Notes: generated by a model not told the origin, from the letters alone. DNA of 64,000 nt from Faucicola sp902506225 (GCA_902506225.1 LR733345.1:2480001-2544000), one strand, 5' to 3'. Shown: positions 44,959 to 53,585, counted from the first letter of the stretch. Translations and numbers: made by a program.

Positions 44959-46464
44959 TCACTCATCAAGACTGTCTGTCCAAACCAATTGCCACGGACA
45001 AGGCGCTTTGGTAGCCAAATTCAGCTCATCGGCATCTGCCAGCCAAACACTGATATTTGGCAATAATAAAGCAAGCCGTTTTGGTATTTGAGATGCCGTG
45101 AGCACCTTTTCTTCGTCGTCATTCATGATGACCACTTTGGCAAATTGTCGCTCCCAGCTAGGAATATCAAATCGTTGGCACAGTTTTTTAAACGATTGGT
45201 GAAACGATTGTGACAATAATTGAAAAGACTCATTTGGCAAAACGGCTCTGCTAGCAAGCGCCAATTCTAGAGACAGCCCCACAGATAATTCCTTAGATAA
45301 TCCCACATCAGCAGTCAAATTGGCTAATACCCTGTTATCTGATTTGCCATGAATCGCCTTCACGTAATCGACATCAAGGCGATATAACGTATCGCGGTAT
45401 TTTCTAATTTCAATCCCCTGCCACTGCAAAATGGCTTGCTGGTCTGTTTGCGCTGATTGTAGTAACTGCTCAATTTGTACAATCCATTGCCGAGTGGGGG
45501 CAAATTTTTGTGAGCCTTTGACCCAATGATGCAATAGGTTAAAGCGTCTTGCTTGGCTCAATGATTTTAGATTGGGGATATGCAAACATTGCTGATGACT
45601 TGTCCAGCCATTTGGCAACTGGCATAGCGCCAAATCTTGTTGATATTGCTCCTCGACTATATGCTGCGCTTCGGTTAGGTTTTGCTGGGTGCGGGTGATA
45701 TTTTGCACTAGTTTATGAAAGCGCTCACCCAGGAGTGGCAAAATCTGATTACGTAAAAAAGCGCGCTGATTAGCTAAGCCAAAATTGGTAGGATCATCGA
45801 CATAAGGGATATGTTGCGCCGCTACAAAGTCGCTAATCTCATCACGCGTTACCCCAAGCAACGGACGCCATAACCAAATGGGTGTGCCAAATTCATGTTG
45901 CACCGCAAACGCCGTCATGCCTGTCAGCCCTGCCAACCCTGTCCCTTGGCATAGGTTCATCAACAAAGTTTCCACCTGATCGTTAGCGTGATGCGCCAAG
46001 GCAACAATGGCATTTTCGCCTACAATCTGTATGATGGCACGATAGCGAGCGGTTCTGGCTTGTTGTTCATTGACTTGTTGTTCATTGACTTGTTGTTCAT
46101 TGACTTGTTGTTCTTGGCTGATTGCGCTATTGGCGGCATAAACTTGCTGCGATTGCCAATCGATACAAACGCTGTCATAGTCAATGTGGTGCTTGTGGCA
46201 ATAGGCTTCTACCAGTTGTTGCCAGTCATCACTGATTTTTTGCAATTTATGGTTGATATGAATGACATGAATCGGTAGTTGTAGCTGCTGACAGGCGAAC
46301 AGTAATGCCATCGAGTCTCGCCCGCCACTGCACGCAATATAAATTTTAGTGGCAGCCTTGGGGTGCGGGTTAATATGGGTTTGATAACTTTGTTTAATCG
46401 CTTCAATGACAGGTGACATACAGACAGATGACATAGGGATAGACGACATAGTGCTCAAGCTCAT
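44959..46464 (-). CDS. tilS: tRNA(Ile)-lysidine synthase
   Basis: TilS puts lysidine on C34 of tRNA-Ile(CAU) so that it reads AUA. The PP-loop is SGGRDSM, followed by the N-type domain and DDP(TN) and RNxIR-like text (RAFLRNQILPLLGERF). The length is about 500 aa. A Gln/Glu/Val/Asn stretch (EQQVN repeated) near the PP-loop is unusual and is encoded by a 15-bp tandem repeat. The start is uncertain: four ATGs (46464, 46449, 46434, 46419) lie 15 bases apart in frame, and a further ATG lies at 46539. The last two fit family length best; none has a strong ribosome site. It follows accA by under 100 bases. Confidence 0.88.
   Translation of the reverse strand: MSLSTMSSIPMSSVCMSPVIEAIKQSYQTHINPHPKAATKIYIACSGGRDSMALLFACQQLQLPIHVIHINHKLQKISDDWQQLVEAYCHKHHIDYDSVCIDWQSQQVYAANSAISQEQQVNEQQVNEQQVNEQQARTARYRAIIQIVGENAIVALAHHANDQVETLLMNLCQGTGLAGLTGMTAFAVQHEFGTPIWLWRPLLGVTRDEISDFVAAQHIPYVDDPTNFGLANQRAFLRNQILPLLGERFHKLVQNITRTQQNLTEAQHIVEEQYQQDLALCQLPNGWTSHQQCLHIPNLKSLSQARRFNLLHHWVKGSQKFAPTRQWIVQIEQLLQSAQTDQQAILQWQGIEIRKYRDTLYRLDVDYVKAIHGKSDNRVLANLTADVGLSKELSVGLSLELALASRAVLPNESFQLLSQSFHQSFKKLCQRFDIPSWERQFAKVVIMNDDEEKVLTASQIPKRLALLLPNISVWLADADELNLATKAPCPWQLVWTDSLDE
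46059..46113. repeat. In-frame 15-bp tandem repeat inside tilS
   Basis: Three full copies and one partial copy of CTTGTTGTTCATTGA (plus strand) encode EQQVN pentapeptides. Copy-number change keeps the reading frame, so the length can vary without loss of the gene. Confidence 0.9.
46411..46455. repeat. 15-bp repeat that duplicates the tilS start codon
   Basis: Three 15-base units (AGGTGACATACAGAC, AGATGACATAGGGAT, AGACGACATAGTGCT on the plus strand) each contain CAT. On the coding strand this gives M-S-x-x-x pentapeptides with successive in-frame ATGs. Confidence 0.8.
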
Positions 46465-46563
46465 GCGGCAAGAGAAAAACAAGGGAATAAAACAAATGGG
46501 ATAAAATAATGGGCGCCCCAATAAACGCCCATGGGTCATTAAAATGGGTTAAATCACTGACAA

Positions 46564-47373
46564 TCAAGCAGAGGCTTTTGGTAAGGACACCGTAGAATTA
46601 AAGCTCATCAATTTTTCATAGCGTTGTTGCAGACGTGTTTGCTCATCAAGCTTTACCAGCGACGCTAGCTGTTGCTCAAGCGTGGCTTTAAGGTTGGTCA
46701 TAGCGACATCGCTGTTGATATGTGCGCCCTCGCCTTCCCCGATGACTTCATCAATTAAGCCAAGTGATTTTAAATTTGCTGCACTGAGTTTCAACGCCTC
46801 ACTGGCTTGGGGCGCTTTTTCAGCCGTTTTCCACAAAATCGATGCACAACCTTCAGGCGAAATCACGGAATAGATGCTGTTTTCTAGCATATTGATACGA
46901 TCAGCGACACCAATCGCCAATGCACCGCCTGACCCCCCTTCACCGATTACCGTGGCAATCACAGGCACATTTAAGGATGAAAATACCGCAATACTTTGGG
47001 CAATCGCTTGGGCTTGACCACGCTCTTCTGCACCCACGCCAGGATATGCGCCTTGGGTATCAATAAAGGTAAACACCGGCAATTTAAACCGTTCTGCCAT
47101 TTGCACCAGTCTAACCACTTTGCGGTAGCCTTCTGGGTTCGCCATACCAAAATTGTATTCAATACGCTCACGGGTACTGCGACCGCGATGTTGACCAATC
47201 AGCATGACAGGCTGGTCGTTAAACATCGCCATACCCCCCAAAATCGCTTTGTCATCGGCATACGCGCGATCCCCTTGCAGCACATCAAATTCCGTGAACA
47301 GCTGGTTGGCATAATCCAAAAATAATGGTCGTTTTGCATGACGTGCAAGCTGTACTTTTTCCCAAACACTCAT
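46564..47373 (-). CDS. accA: Acetyl-CoA carboxylase carboxyltransferase alpha subunit
   Basis: With AccD this subunit transfers carboxyl from biotin to acetyl-CoA, the first step of fatty acid synthesis. The 269-aa protein is shorter than E. coli AccA (319) because it lacks part of the N-terminus, as in other Moraxellaceae. Signatures include GQHRGRSTRERIEYNFGM near residue 61, FIDTQGAYPGVGAEERGQ near 105, IGEGGSGGALAIGVADR near 147 and SVISPEGCASILWK near 171. AAGGGAA precedes the ATG. The tilS gene follows in the same direction. Confidence 0.94.
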   Translation of the reverse strand: MSVWEKVQLARHAKRPLFLDYANQLFTEFDVLQGDRAYADDKAILGGMAMFNDQPVMLIGQHRGRSTRERIEYNFGMANPEGYRKVVRLVQMAERFKLPVFTFIDTQGAYPGVGAEERGQAQAIAQSIAVFSSLNVPVIATVIGEGGSGGALAIGVADRINMLENSIYSVISPEGCASILWKTAEKAPQASEALKLSAANLKSLGLIDEVIGEGEGAHINSDVAMTNLKATLEQQLASLVKLDEQTRLQQRYEKLMSFNSTVSLPKASA

Positions 47374-47460
47374 TGTCGTTATTCCCTTGTTTTACTGCAA
47401 CTGTTGTCATCTCAATATCGTATGACAGACCTAAACGCTTAACTTTATTTAAAAATTTGC

Positions 47461-48984
47461 TTAGCCAATAGCTGGCTCGTAGGTAGTAATGGATAAGCTC
47501 ATGCCCCACTTTTGCCAAATATCAATTTCATCTTGCAAATCTGACAGCACAAGACTTGCGTTATCATCCGCTAAATTTACCGAAACTTCCCAAGTATGGT
47601 TATCTTTAGCCGCTAGCTGAATCGGTAGCGTATCATGTTTGCTACGGCTACGATGCACCAGTACCGCTAGGCGTAAAATCAAAGTTAAATACACCAGATT
47701 GTCACCGCCCACCATTTTGACTTCATCCAAACTATCAGGTTTTAATTTACGGCGATGGTGCATCACCAGCTGCGACAAGCGGGTTTTATCGACTTGTGAA
47801 AACCCGTCAATATCCGAATTTTCTAGCAAATAGGCACTGTGCCTGTGATAGCTACTATGGCTGATGGCAAGACCAATTTCATATAAATAGGCACCACGGC
47901 GAAGTAAATCCGCGTCTTCTTCATCAAGCCCCAAGCGATTTCTCACTTGGTCAAACAGCTGCTGCGCGGTACGTACCACACGTTTTGCTTGTTTTCTATC
48001 GACCGAATAACGCGTCATCAAGGCTTGTACACTGCGATCGCGTACATCTTCACTGGCAAAACGCCCAAGCATATCGTACATGACACCTTCACGCAGCGCA
48101 CCATCTGAATAAGAGATGGTATCAATGCCCAAAACATTCATCGCTGCGAGCAGCACCGCGACACCAGCCGGCAACACTGCTTTACGGGTGTCTTTAATGT
48201 CGGCAAAATCAATATTGTCGATATGCTTTGCTTTAATTAGTAATTTTTGGATTTCTTTGACACCGCTGTAGGTCACCCGAGCATTTTCATCGGCAAGTCC
48301 AAGTTGCAGCAAAATTTGATTGACCGCTTTAATCGTGCCACTTGAGCCCGTGACACTGTCCCAACCCGTTTTTTGGTACAAACGACTAATACCCAGCACT
48401 TCTTTTCTCGCCGCAGCAATCGCTTTTTCAAACGCTTTTTCGGTGATAGCACCATCGGCAAAATAGGATTTGGTAAAAGCAACACAGCCCATCTGTAAGC
48501 TTTCGGTCAAAATCGGGTCAAAGCCTTTGCCAATAATAAACTCCGTCGAACCACCCCCAATATCAATCACCAAACGTTTATCGGTACTGGCATTGGTATG
48601 AGAAACACCCAAATAAATTAGACGGGCTTCTTCTCGTCCTGCAATGACTTCTAAGGGTTTGGGTAAAATTAAATTGGCTTGTCGAATAAATTCATCCGCA
48701 TTCTTGGCTTGGCGCAGGGCATTGGTCGCCACAATCCGTAACCGCTGTGGTGAAACAGCGTCTAGTCGTCCAACAAAACGGGTCAAACAATCCAGCCCGC
48801 GTTTTTGTGCCTCAAGCGACAAATAGTTGTTTTCATCAAGTCCAGCGGCAAGCTGCACTTTTTCTGACATTGATGCTAATTTGCGTACTTCCCCATGGTC
48901 CAACCGTGCGATGGCAAGATGAAAGCTATTTGAGCCAATATCAATGGCGGCCATAAGTTCGTTGTTAGCAAGTAAGTCAGGCAT
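47461..48984 (-). CDS. ppx: Exopolyphosphatase/GppA family phosphatase
   Basis: Ppx/GppA enzymes release phosphate from polyphosphate or pppGpp. The 507-aa protein has the actin-fold loop AAIDIGSNSFHLAIA near residue 13, an LVIDIGGGSTEFIIG loop near residue 138 and an HD-type C-terminal half with QLVMHHRRKLK near 410. The specificity, Ppx or GppA, cannot be read from the sequence. The stop is 88 bases before accA. Confidence 0.9.
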   Translation of the reverse strand: MPDLLANNELMAAIDIGSNSFHLAIARLDHGEVRKLASMSEKVQLAAGLDENNYLSLEAQKRGLDCLTRFVGRLDAVSPQRLRIVATNALRQAKNADEFIRQANLILPKPLEVIAGREEARLIYLGVSHTNASTDKRLVIDIGGGSTEFIIGKGFDPILTESLQMGCVAFTKSYFADGAITEKAFEKAIAAARKEVLGISRLYQKTGWDSVTGSSGTIKAVNQILLQLGLADENARVTYSGVKEIQKLLIKAKHIDNIDFADIKDTRKAVLPAGVAVLLAAMNVLGIDTISYSDGALREGVMYDMLGRFASEDVRDRSVQALMTRYSVDRKQAKRVVRTAQQLFDQVRNRLGLDEEDADLLRRGAYLYEIGLAISHSSYHRHSAYLLENSDIDGFSQVDKTRLSQLVMHHRRKLKPDSLDEVKMVGGDNLVYLTLILRLAVLVHRSRSKHDTLPIQLAAKDNHTWEVSVNLADDNASLVLSDLQDEIDIWQKWGMSLSITTYEPAIG

Positions 48985-49494
48985 ATTTCACTTATTGTTG
49001 GTTAAAGTCAATAATTCGATTAAACACCATTTTACGCATTTTCACCCTTGAGTAAAAGCCATTTTATTGCAACTGCAACTTTTGCATCCCCCCATGCCTG
49101 TCCATCGGTGAAAAAAACTGACTTTAATATTTTCTAAAAACTTCTATCGTTACAATCATTTAGATACGATTAGTTAGATGTCATTAATGTTTCTTATCAT
49201 AACTATCAAAACAATTAACCATAGCCATACCCTGTTTTGGGGTTGTGTTATGCTAAGATGACCCTATCATAATAATCACTATAAAGTAATTTGCCGTTGG
49301 GTGTCTGTTTAATAGATTTCATTATCCTATCATTGCTTCTATCACTGTTTGATTGTATCCAATATTAAGATTTTTTTATTAGGCAAAAACAAGCACTGGG
49401 CAAAAACAAGCGTTTGGGTCATCACTTAACCGTAATCCAAAACCTAACAGTTAACAACATCAACACATAAACACGTAAACACGTAGGAGTTACT
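48985..49494 (+). other. 510-base non-coding stretch upstream of trxA
   Basis: No ORF looks real here. A 17-bp direct repeat (GGCAAAAACAAGC at 49382-49394 and 49399-49411) and an AAACACGT duplication just before trxA are visible. The region is AT-rich. A TATGCT near 49248 is the best -10-like element but has no clear -35. The stretch probably holds the trxA promoter and leader. Confidence 0.4.
49382..49415. repeat. 17-bp tandem repeat in the trxA leader
   Basis: GGCAAAAACAAGCACTG is followed directly by GGCAAAAACAAGCGTTTG, with 13 identical leading bases and a period of 17. It lies about 80 bases before the trxA start. Confidence 0.75.
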
Positions 49495-49818
49495 ATGTCT
49501 TCAGTTATTCATGCCGATGAAGGTACTTTTGAAAAAGCAGTACTACAATCAGATACCCCAGTATTGGTCGATTTTTGGGCAACTTGGTGTGGTCCATGTA
49601 AAGCCATCGCCCCAGTATTAGACGAGCTTTCTTCAGAATATGAAGGTAAAGCGCGAATCGTTAAAATCGATGTTGACCAAAATCCAAACCTAGCCGCACA
49701 ATATGGTATCCGTAGTATCCCTACCTTATTTATGTTTAAAAACGGTGAAAAAGTGGATGCCACTATGGGTATGCAACCAAAAGCGCAATTGACTGCCCTT
49801 ATCAACAAACACCTATAA
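49495..49818 (+). CDS. trxA: Thioredoxin 1
   Basis: This is a cytoplasmic disulfide reductase. The 107-aa protein has the active site W31-C32-G-P-C35 inside VDFWATWCGPCKA, the VDFWA strand, a cis-proline segment SIPTLFMF near residue 76 and a GMQPKAQL end, all TrxA-like. GTAGGAG lies six bases before the ATG. A terminator follows, so it is monocistronic. It is next to rho, as in many gammaproteobacteria. Confidence 0.97.
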   Translation: MSSVIHADEGTFEKAVLQSDTPVLVDFWATWCGPCKAIAPVLDELSSEYEGKARIVKIDVDQNPNLAAQYGIRSIPTLFMFKNGEKVDATMGMQPKAQLTALINKHL

Positions 49819-49863
49819 TCGCTAGGGTAACAATCACCAGCGTAGGTTAAATTGAATTTTTAT

Positions 49864-49897
49864 ATTGGTAACAGTGTCTTTGTTGATAGTTACCAAT
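49864..49897. promoter_or_regulatory. Inverted repeat after trxA
   Basis: ATTGGTAAC and GTTACCAAT are perfect arms separated by 16 bases, between the trxA stop and its terminator. They may add to the 3'-end structure; no specific role can be assigned. Confidence 0.35.
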
Positions 49898-49905
49898 GAT
49901 ATTCG

Positions 49906-49947
49906 CCGCGATTTTGATACTTAGCAGTAAAAAAATCGCGGTTTTTT
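49906..49947 (+). terminator. Terminator of trxA
   Basis: CCGCGATTTT and AAAATCGCGG are perfect 10-bp arms with a 16-base loop, followed by TTTTTT. The remaining bases up to rho at 50221 (about 270) hold no recognisable gene and are likely the rho leader. In E. coli the rho leader takes part in autoregulation. Confidence 0.85.
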
Positions 49948-50220
49948 ATGTCGATACATTGACAAATGAATATGTCAAGTCGTATAGTGTGTTTCACAAA
50001 ATAACTATCTTATCGATATGCTTAACGTCACGTTAGCAGGCATCTACTATTATTTGGTTTAGTTGGTATTGTCTGTTTGCAACGCTTAGTTAATCATTTC
50101 AAACGTTTCTAGTTTTTTCTCTTTATATTCTCTTCACCCCCTACTGTCTTAAAACGATGCAGCGCCTTTACTCGACTCACGTTTTGAGGTGGTTCAAAAT
50201 TAGTTATTGATGATTTACCT

Positions 50221-51489
50221 ATGAATTTGACTGAACTCAAAAAAAAATCGATTGCTGAATTGTTGTTGATTAGCGAGCAAATGGGTCTAGAAAACATGGC
50301 CCGTAGTCGCAAACAAGATATCATTTTTGCCATTTTAAAAACCCACGCCCGAAACGGTGAAGCTATCTATGGGGATGGCGTGCTTGAGATTTTGCCCGAT
50401 GGCTTTGGTTTTTTACGATCGTCGGAAGGCTCTTACCTAGCAGGTCCCGATGATATCTATGTGAGTCCAAGTCAAATTCGCCGCTTCAATCTCAAGACGG
50501 GTGACTCAATCGCAGGGACTATTCGCCCACCCAAGGATTCTGAGCGTTATTTCGCCCTATTAAAAGTCAACGAAATCAACTTCGACACCCCAGACCGCTC
50601 TCGCCACAAACTGATTTTTGAAAATTTAACCCCACTTTTCCCCACCCAGCAGCTTCGCCTAGAACTGGGTAACGGTACCACAGAAGATTTAACGGGTCGT
50701 ATCATTGACTTGATTGCCCCGATTGGTAAAGGTCAACGCTCGATTATTGTCGCCCCACCAAAAGCGGGTAAAACTGTACTGCTACAATCTATCGCGCAAT
50801 CCATCACCAAAAACAACCCAGAATGTTATCTCATCGTGCTGCTCATTGACGAGCGTCCTGAAGAAGTGACCGAGATGCAGCGCACGGTGCGTGGTGAAGT
50901 GGTCGCATCGACCTTTGATGAGCCGCCAACCCGTCACGTGCAAGTCGCCGAAATGGTGATTGAAAAGGCCAAACGCTTGGTTGAACACAAACAAGACGTG
51001 GTGATTTTACTCGACTCCATTACGCGTCTAGCTCGCGCTTACAATACGGTTTTGCCTTCATCTGGCAAAGTACTAACGGGTGGTGTCGATGCCAATGCGC
51101 TAGAACGTCCAAAACGCTTTTTTGGTGCCGCGCGTAATGTCGAAGAAGGCGGTAGCTTGACCATTATTTCAACCGCTTTGATTGACACAGGCAGTACCAT
51201 GGATAAGGTGATTTATGAGGAGTTTAAGGGCACAGGTAATCAAGAAATTACCCTTGAGCGTGACATTGCCGAAAAACGGGTATTCCCTGCCATCAATATC
51301 AAAAAATCGGGCACTCGCCGCGAAGAACGGTTGATGGATGAGGCGATGCTACGCAAAGTCTGGATTCTGCGCAAACTGCTGCATCCCATGGATGAACTAC
51401 AAGCCACTGAGTTTTTGCTAGAAAAACTTAAAGACTCAAAAACCAATGATGAATTCTTTGAGCAAATGACGCGTAAAGATAAATCTTAA
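50221..51489 (+). CDS. rho: Transcription termination factor Rho
   Basis: Rho is a hexameric RNA helicase that ends transcription. The 422-aa protein matches E. coli (419). The N-terminal RNA-binding domain starts at LTELKKKSIAELL and has the RNP-like GDGVLEILPDGFGFLRS near residue 57. The ATPase has Walker A PPKAGKTVLLQ near residue 180 and Walker B DVVILLDSITRLARAYN near 260. The R-loop GTGNQEITLERD and the ending with RKDKS are also typical. The long leader upstream fits autoregulation. Confidence 0.97.
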   Translation: MNLTELKKKSIAELLLISEQMGLENMARSRKQDIIFAILKTHARNGEAIYGDGVLEILPDGFGFLRSSEGSYLAGPDDIYVSPSQIRRFNLKTGDSIAGTIRPPKDSERYFALLKVNEINFDTPDRSRHKLIFENLTPLFPTQQLRLELGNGTTEDLTGRIIDLIAPIGKGQRSIIVAPPKAGKTVLLQSIAQSITKNNPECYLIVLLIDERPEEVTEMQRTVRGEVVASTFDEPPTRHVQVAEMVIEKAKRLVEHKQDVVILLDSITRLARAYNTVLPSSGKVLTGGVDANALERPKRFFGAARNVEEGGSLTIISTALIDTGSTMDKVIYEEFKGTGNQEITLERDIAEKRVFPAINIKKSGTRREERLMDEAMLRKVWILRKLLHPMDELQATEFLLEKLKDSKTNDEFFEQMTRKDKS

Positions 51490-51534
51490 TTATGTTAACT
51501 CTTAATCGTATTAATTAGCTGACTCATAAAAATA

Positions 51535-51563
51535 AAAAAGCTCAACATTGTGTTGAGCTTTTT
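51535..51563. terminator. Terminator after rho
   Basis: AAAAAGCTCAACA-TTG-TGTTGAGCTTTTT is a perfect 13-bp stem with A and T runs on both sides. It lies between rho and the convergent metallopeptidase gene, so it can serve both. Confidence 0.92.
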
Positions 51564-51593
51564 GTTGGCATCTTTTTTATTCGCCTGCTTTGG

Positions 51594-51644
51594 GCTTAAA
51601 TCGCACCGTTACTTAAATCGCACTGCTACTTAAATTGCACCACT
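51594..51644. repeat. 17-bp triplicate repeat that copies a gene's stop codon
   Basis: GCTTAAATCGCACCGTT, ACTTAAATCGCACTGCT and ACTTAAATTGCACCACT follow each other. On the minus strand each unit reads GC(A/G)ATTTAA, that is Ala-Ile-stop. The metallopeptidase gene ends in the third unit, and two spare copies lie past it. Confidence 0.9.
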
Positions 51645-52514
51645 AAAAGTATCGCATTGATTGATATCACCCGATTTTAGACCGCGTGAAAACCATGTCA
51701 TACGTTGTTGGCTAGTGCCATGGGTAAAACTATCAGGCACCGCTGCTCGACCACTGGCTTGGGCCAAACGGTCATCACCGATTTGCTCCGCCGCATTAAT
51801 CGCTTCTTCAATATCGCCTTGCTCTAAGAATTGAACACGTTGTTGGTTACGGTTTGCCCAAACACCGGCAAAACAGTCCGCTTGTAGCTCTTGACGCACT
51901 GATAAATTGTTGGCTTGTGCTTCAGTGGCACGGCGACTGGCTTCATCTACTTTTTGGCTAATACCTAACTGATTTTGTACATGGTGACCCACCTCGTGAG
52001 CAATCACATAAGCCTGTGCAAAGTCACCTGCTTTACCTTGGTTTTGTGCATCACCTGAGCCATTTTGGTCACCTGTGATACCCAATTTTTGGCGCATTTC
52101 TTGGAAAAAACTGGTATCAAGATAGACGCGTTGGTCAGCAGGACAATAAAAAGGCCCTGTGGCTGAAGAGGCGTTACCACACCCCGAACGTACCATACCA
52201 TTAAATAACACCAACTTAGGCTGTTGGTATTGCATATTGTTTTCACTAAAAATTTGACCCCACACTTCTTCCGTGTCTTTTAACACCACTGAGGCGAATT
52301 TTTGGTCACGGTCAGCCGTTTGCTGGTCAAGGGTTTGTTGACCACCACTATTGCCACCTGTGATTGCAGAACCTGTTTGCATCGCAGTCATCGGGTTCAT
52401 ACCAAACACCAGCCACAAAATCAAACCAATGATAATACTACCGATACCGCCACCCACGGCTTTACCGCCGCTGACCAATACATTCGAACTACCGCCACGA
52501 TCTTCCCACTTCAT
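51630..52514 (-). CDS. ypfJ: YpfJ-type neutral zinc metallopeptidase
   Basis: This is a membrane-anchored predicted zinc protease of unclear substrate. The 294-aa protein has an N-terminal WEDRGGSSNV motif of the family. A membrane helix (GGIGSIIIGLILWLVFGM, residues 22-39) and a Gly/Gln-rich linker follow. The zinc site is H173-E174-V-G-H177 (VIAHEVGHHVQNQLG). Typical text such as QELQADCFAGVWA near residue 205 and FTHGTSQQRMTWF completes the family match. A perfect AAGGAGG site precedes the ATG. The last codons lie in a triplicated 17-bp repeat. Confidence 0.93.
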   Translation of the reverse strand: MKWEDRGGSSNVLVSGGKAVGGGIGSIIIGLILWLVFGMNPMTAMQTGSAITGGNSGGQQTLDQQTADRDQKFASVVLKDTEEVWGQIFSENNMQYQQPKLVLFNGMVRSGCGNASSATGPFYCPADQRVYLDTSFFQEMRQKLGITGDQNGSGDAQNQGKAGDFAQAYVIAHEVGHHVQNQLGISQKVDEASRRATEAQANNLSVRQELQADCFAGVWANRNQQRVQFLEQGDIEEAINAAEQIGDDRLAQASGRAAVPDSFTHGTSQQRMTWFSRGLKSGDINQCDTFSGAI

Positions 52515-53103
52515 ACCAATACCTCCTTAAATATTGTCTTGCTTTTATAATATGCTCATATAGTTTGCTTATTTTGGCATTGTAGCATTTTGCCTAAAAT
52601 TTACTGTATGAAATCGTAGTTTTATACAGATTTTTGACAATAAACCCTAACAATATACCACTAATGTAACTTACTATTACCTATCTAGAATCTGCCAAAC
52701 CTGATTAAAATTAACCATTTATTGCTATAAAAATTTATTTTTTAGGTATTGTTTAATCCAGTACTGGAAATAGAAAAAATTTTGTAAATTTACAAAAATA
52801 AAGATATCCTCGCCAGATTTTTATGCGTATAATACGTCATTTTCTGCGAAAAGCTAAAAAAAGATATCTTTTTCGTACGATATTAATAAGTCTAAAAAGT
52901 TGTATTTGTGATTACGGTGTTATTTTGTTACAACCTTTTATCAGATTTATTATATTTTTTTATACGAAAGTTATTTTATCTTGACTAAGTTTCCGCTACA
53001 ATATTGCCAGTTTCATGTCCCGTGTGTCTTTAATTCTAAATAAACGCTTTATTTAGAGTATCGTTGAGTGAATACGGGGTTATTTTCTTTAGGAGAACAC
53101 GTA
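52515..53103 (+). other. 589-base AT-rich region with several perfect palindromes
   Basis: No gene is seen. Perfect palindromes include TTTTGTAAATTTACAAAA (52780-52797) and AAAAAGATATCTTTTT (52858-52873), plus CGTAT-A-ATACG (52826-52836), which contains a TATAAT. A TACAAT at 52997-53002 is a possible -10 for the lipoprotein gene but lacks a fitting -35. This is an unusually long leader or control region for a small lipoprotein gene; an unannotated RNA is possible. Confidence 0.5.
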
Positions 53104-53430
53104 ATGAACGTTAAATTAATCGCTGTATCAAGTTTAGTTGCTGCATCTTTAGCTATGACTGCATGTAGCAAAAAAGAAGAAGCTGCACCAGCTGATGCCT
53201 CTACCACTGCTTCAACTACAGTTGCTTCATCAACTACTACCACTGTTGAAGCTTCTGCACCAGCAGTAACTGCATCTGCTGCAACTGTTAACGCTTCTAC
53301 TGTTGTAGTAGAAACTGCATCTGCTGCTGCACCAGCTTCAGCTGCTGCTGACGCTGCTAACCAAGTTGCTGATGCTGCCGCTTCTGCTGCTGCAACTGTT
53401 GCTGACGCTTCTGCATCTGCTGCAAAATAA
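53104..53430 (+). CDS. Small Ala/Ser/Thr-rich lipoprotein
   Basis: The function is unknown. A lipobox (LAMTAC, Cys near residue 20) follows a short signal peptide, and SKKEEAAPADAS comes next. The rest is almost wholly Ala, Thr, Val and Ser, with low complexity and no aromatic residues. The 108-aa protein starts at the ATG at 53104, with TTTAGGAGAA upstream; a GTG at 53068 is not supported. The codons used are strongly GCT/GCA/ACT/TCT, typical of a highly expressed gene. A terminator follows and a 590-base control region precedes it. It could be an abundant envelope lipoprotein, analogous in position only to Lpp. Confidence 0.8.
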   Translation: MNVKLIAVSSLVAASLAMTACSKKEEAAPADASTTASTTVASSTTTTVEASAPAVTASAATVNASTVVVETASAAAPASAAADAANQVADAAASAAATVADASASAAK

Positions 53431-53449
53431 TCAGTTTTTTAAACTGAAC

Positions 53450-53478
53450 AAAAAGGAAACCCGAGCGGTTTCCTTTTT
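53450..53478 (+). terminator. Terminator of the lipoprotein gene
   Basis: AAAAAGGAAACC-CGAGC-GGTTTCCTTTTT is a perfect 12-bp stem with a 5-base loop and T-run, 20 bases after the stop codon. Confidence 0.92.
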
Positions 53479-53483
53479 TATGC

Positions 53484-53566
53484 TTAAAAATTTTATGGTT
53501 AAAAATTTTGTATGGCATAAATTTTTTAACACTATTTAGATATTAAAAAATTTAGATATTAAAAAA
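53484..53566. repeat. Two short tandem duplications
   Basis: TTAAAAATTTTATGG is followed by TTAAAAATTTTGTATGG (53484-53515), and TTTAGATATTAAAAAA is repeated twice (53535-53566). The periods are 15 and 16. Both lie between the lipoprotein and ccmE terminators, in non-coding DNA. Confidence 0.75.
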
Positions 53567-53585
53567 GTGGGTCATTGCCCACTTT
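53564..53585 (-). terminator. Terminator of the ccm operon
   Basis: On the minus strand AAAGTGGG-CAATGA-CCCACTTT is a perfect 8-bp stem followed by TTT. It lies 66 bases past the ccmE stop. Confidence 0.8.

Noticed and set aside
52981..53002. TTGACT with TACAAT as a promoter for the lipoprotein gene
   Set aside because: The spacing is only 10 bases, so these are not a normal -35/-10 pair.
53068..53103. GTG start extending the lipoprotein
   Set aside because: The lipobox signal peptide starts at 53104 and TTTAGGAGAA lies just before it.
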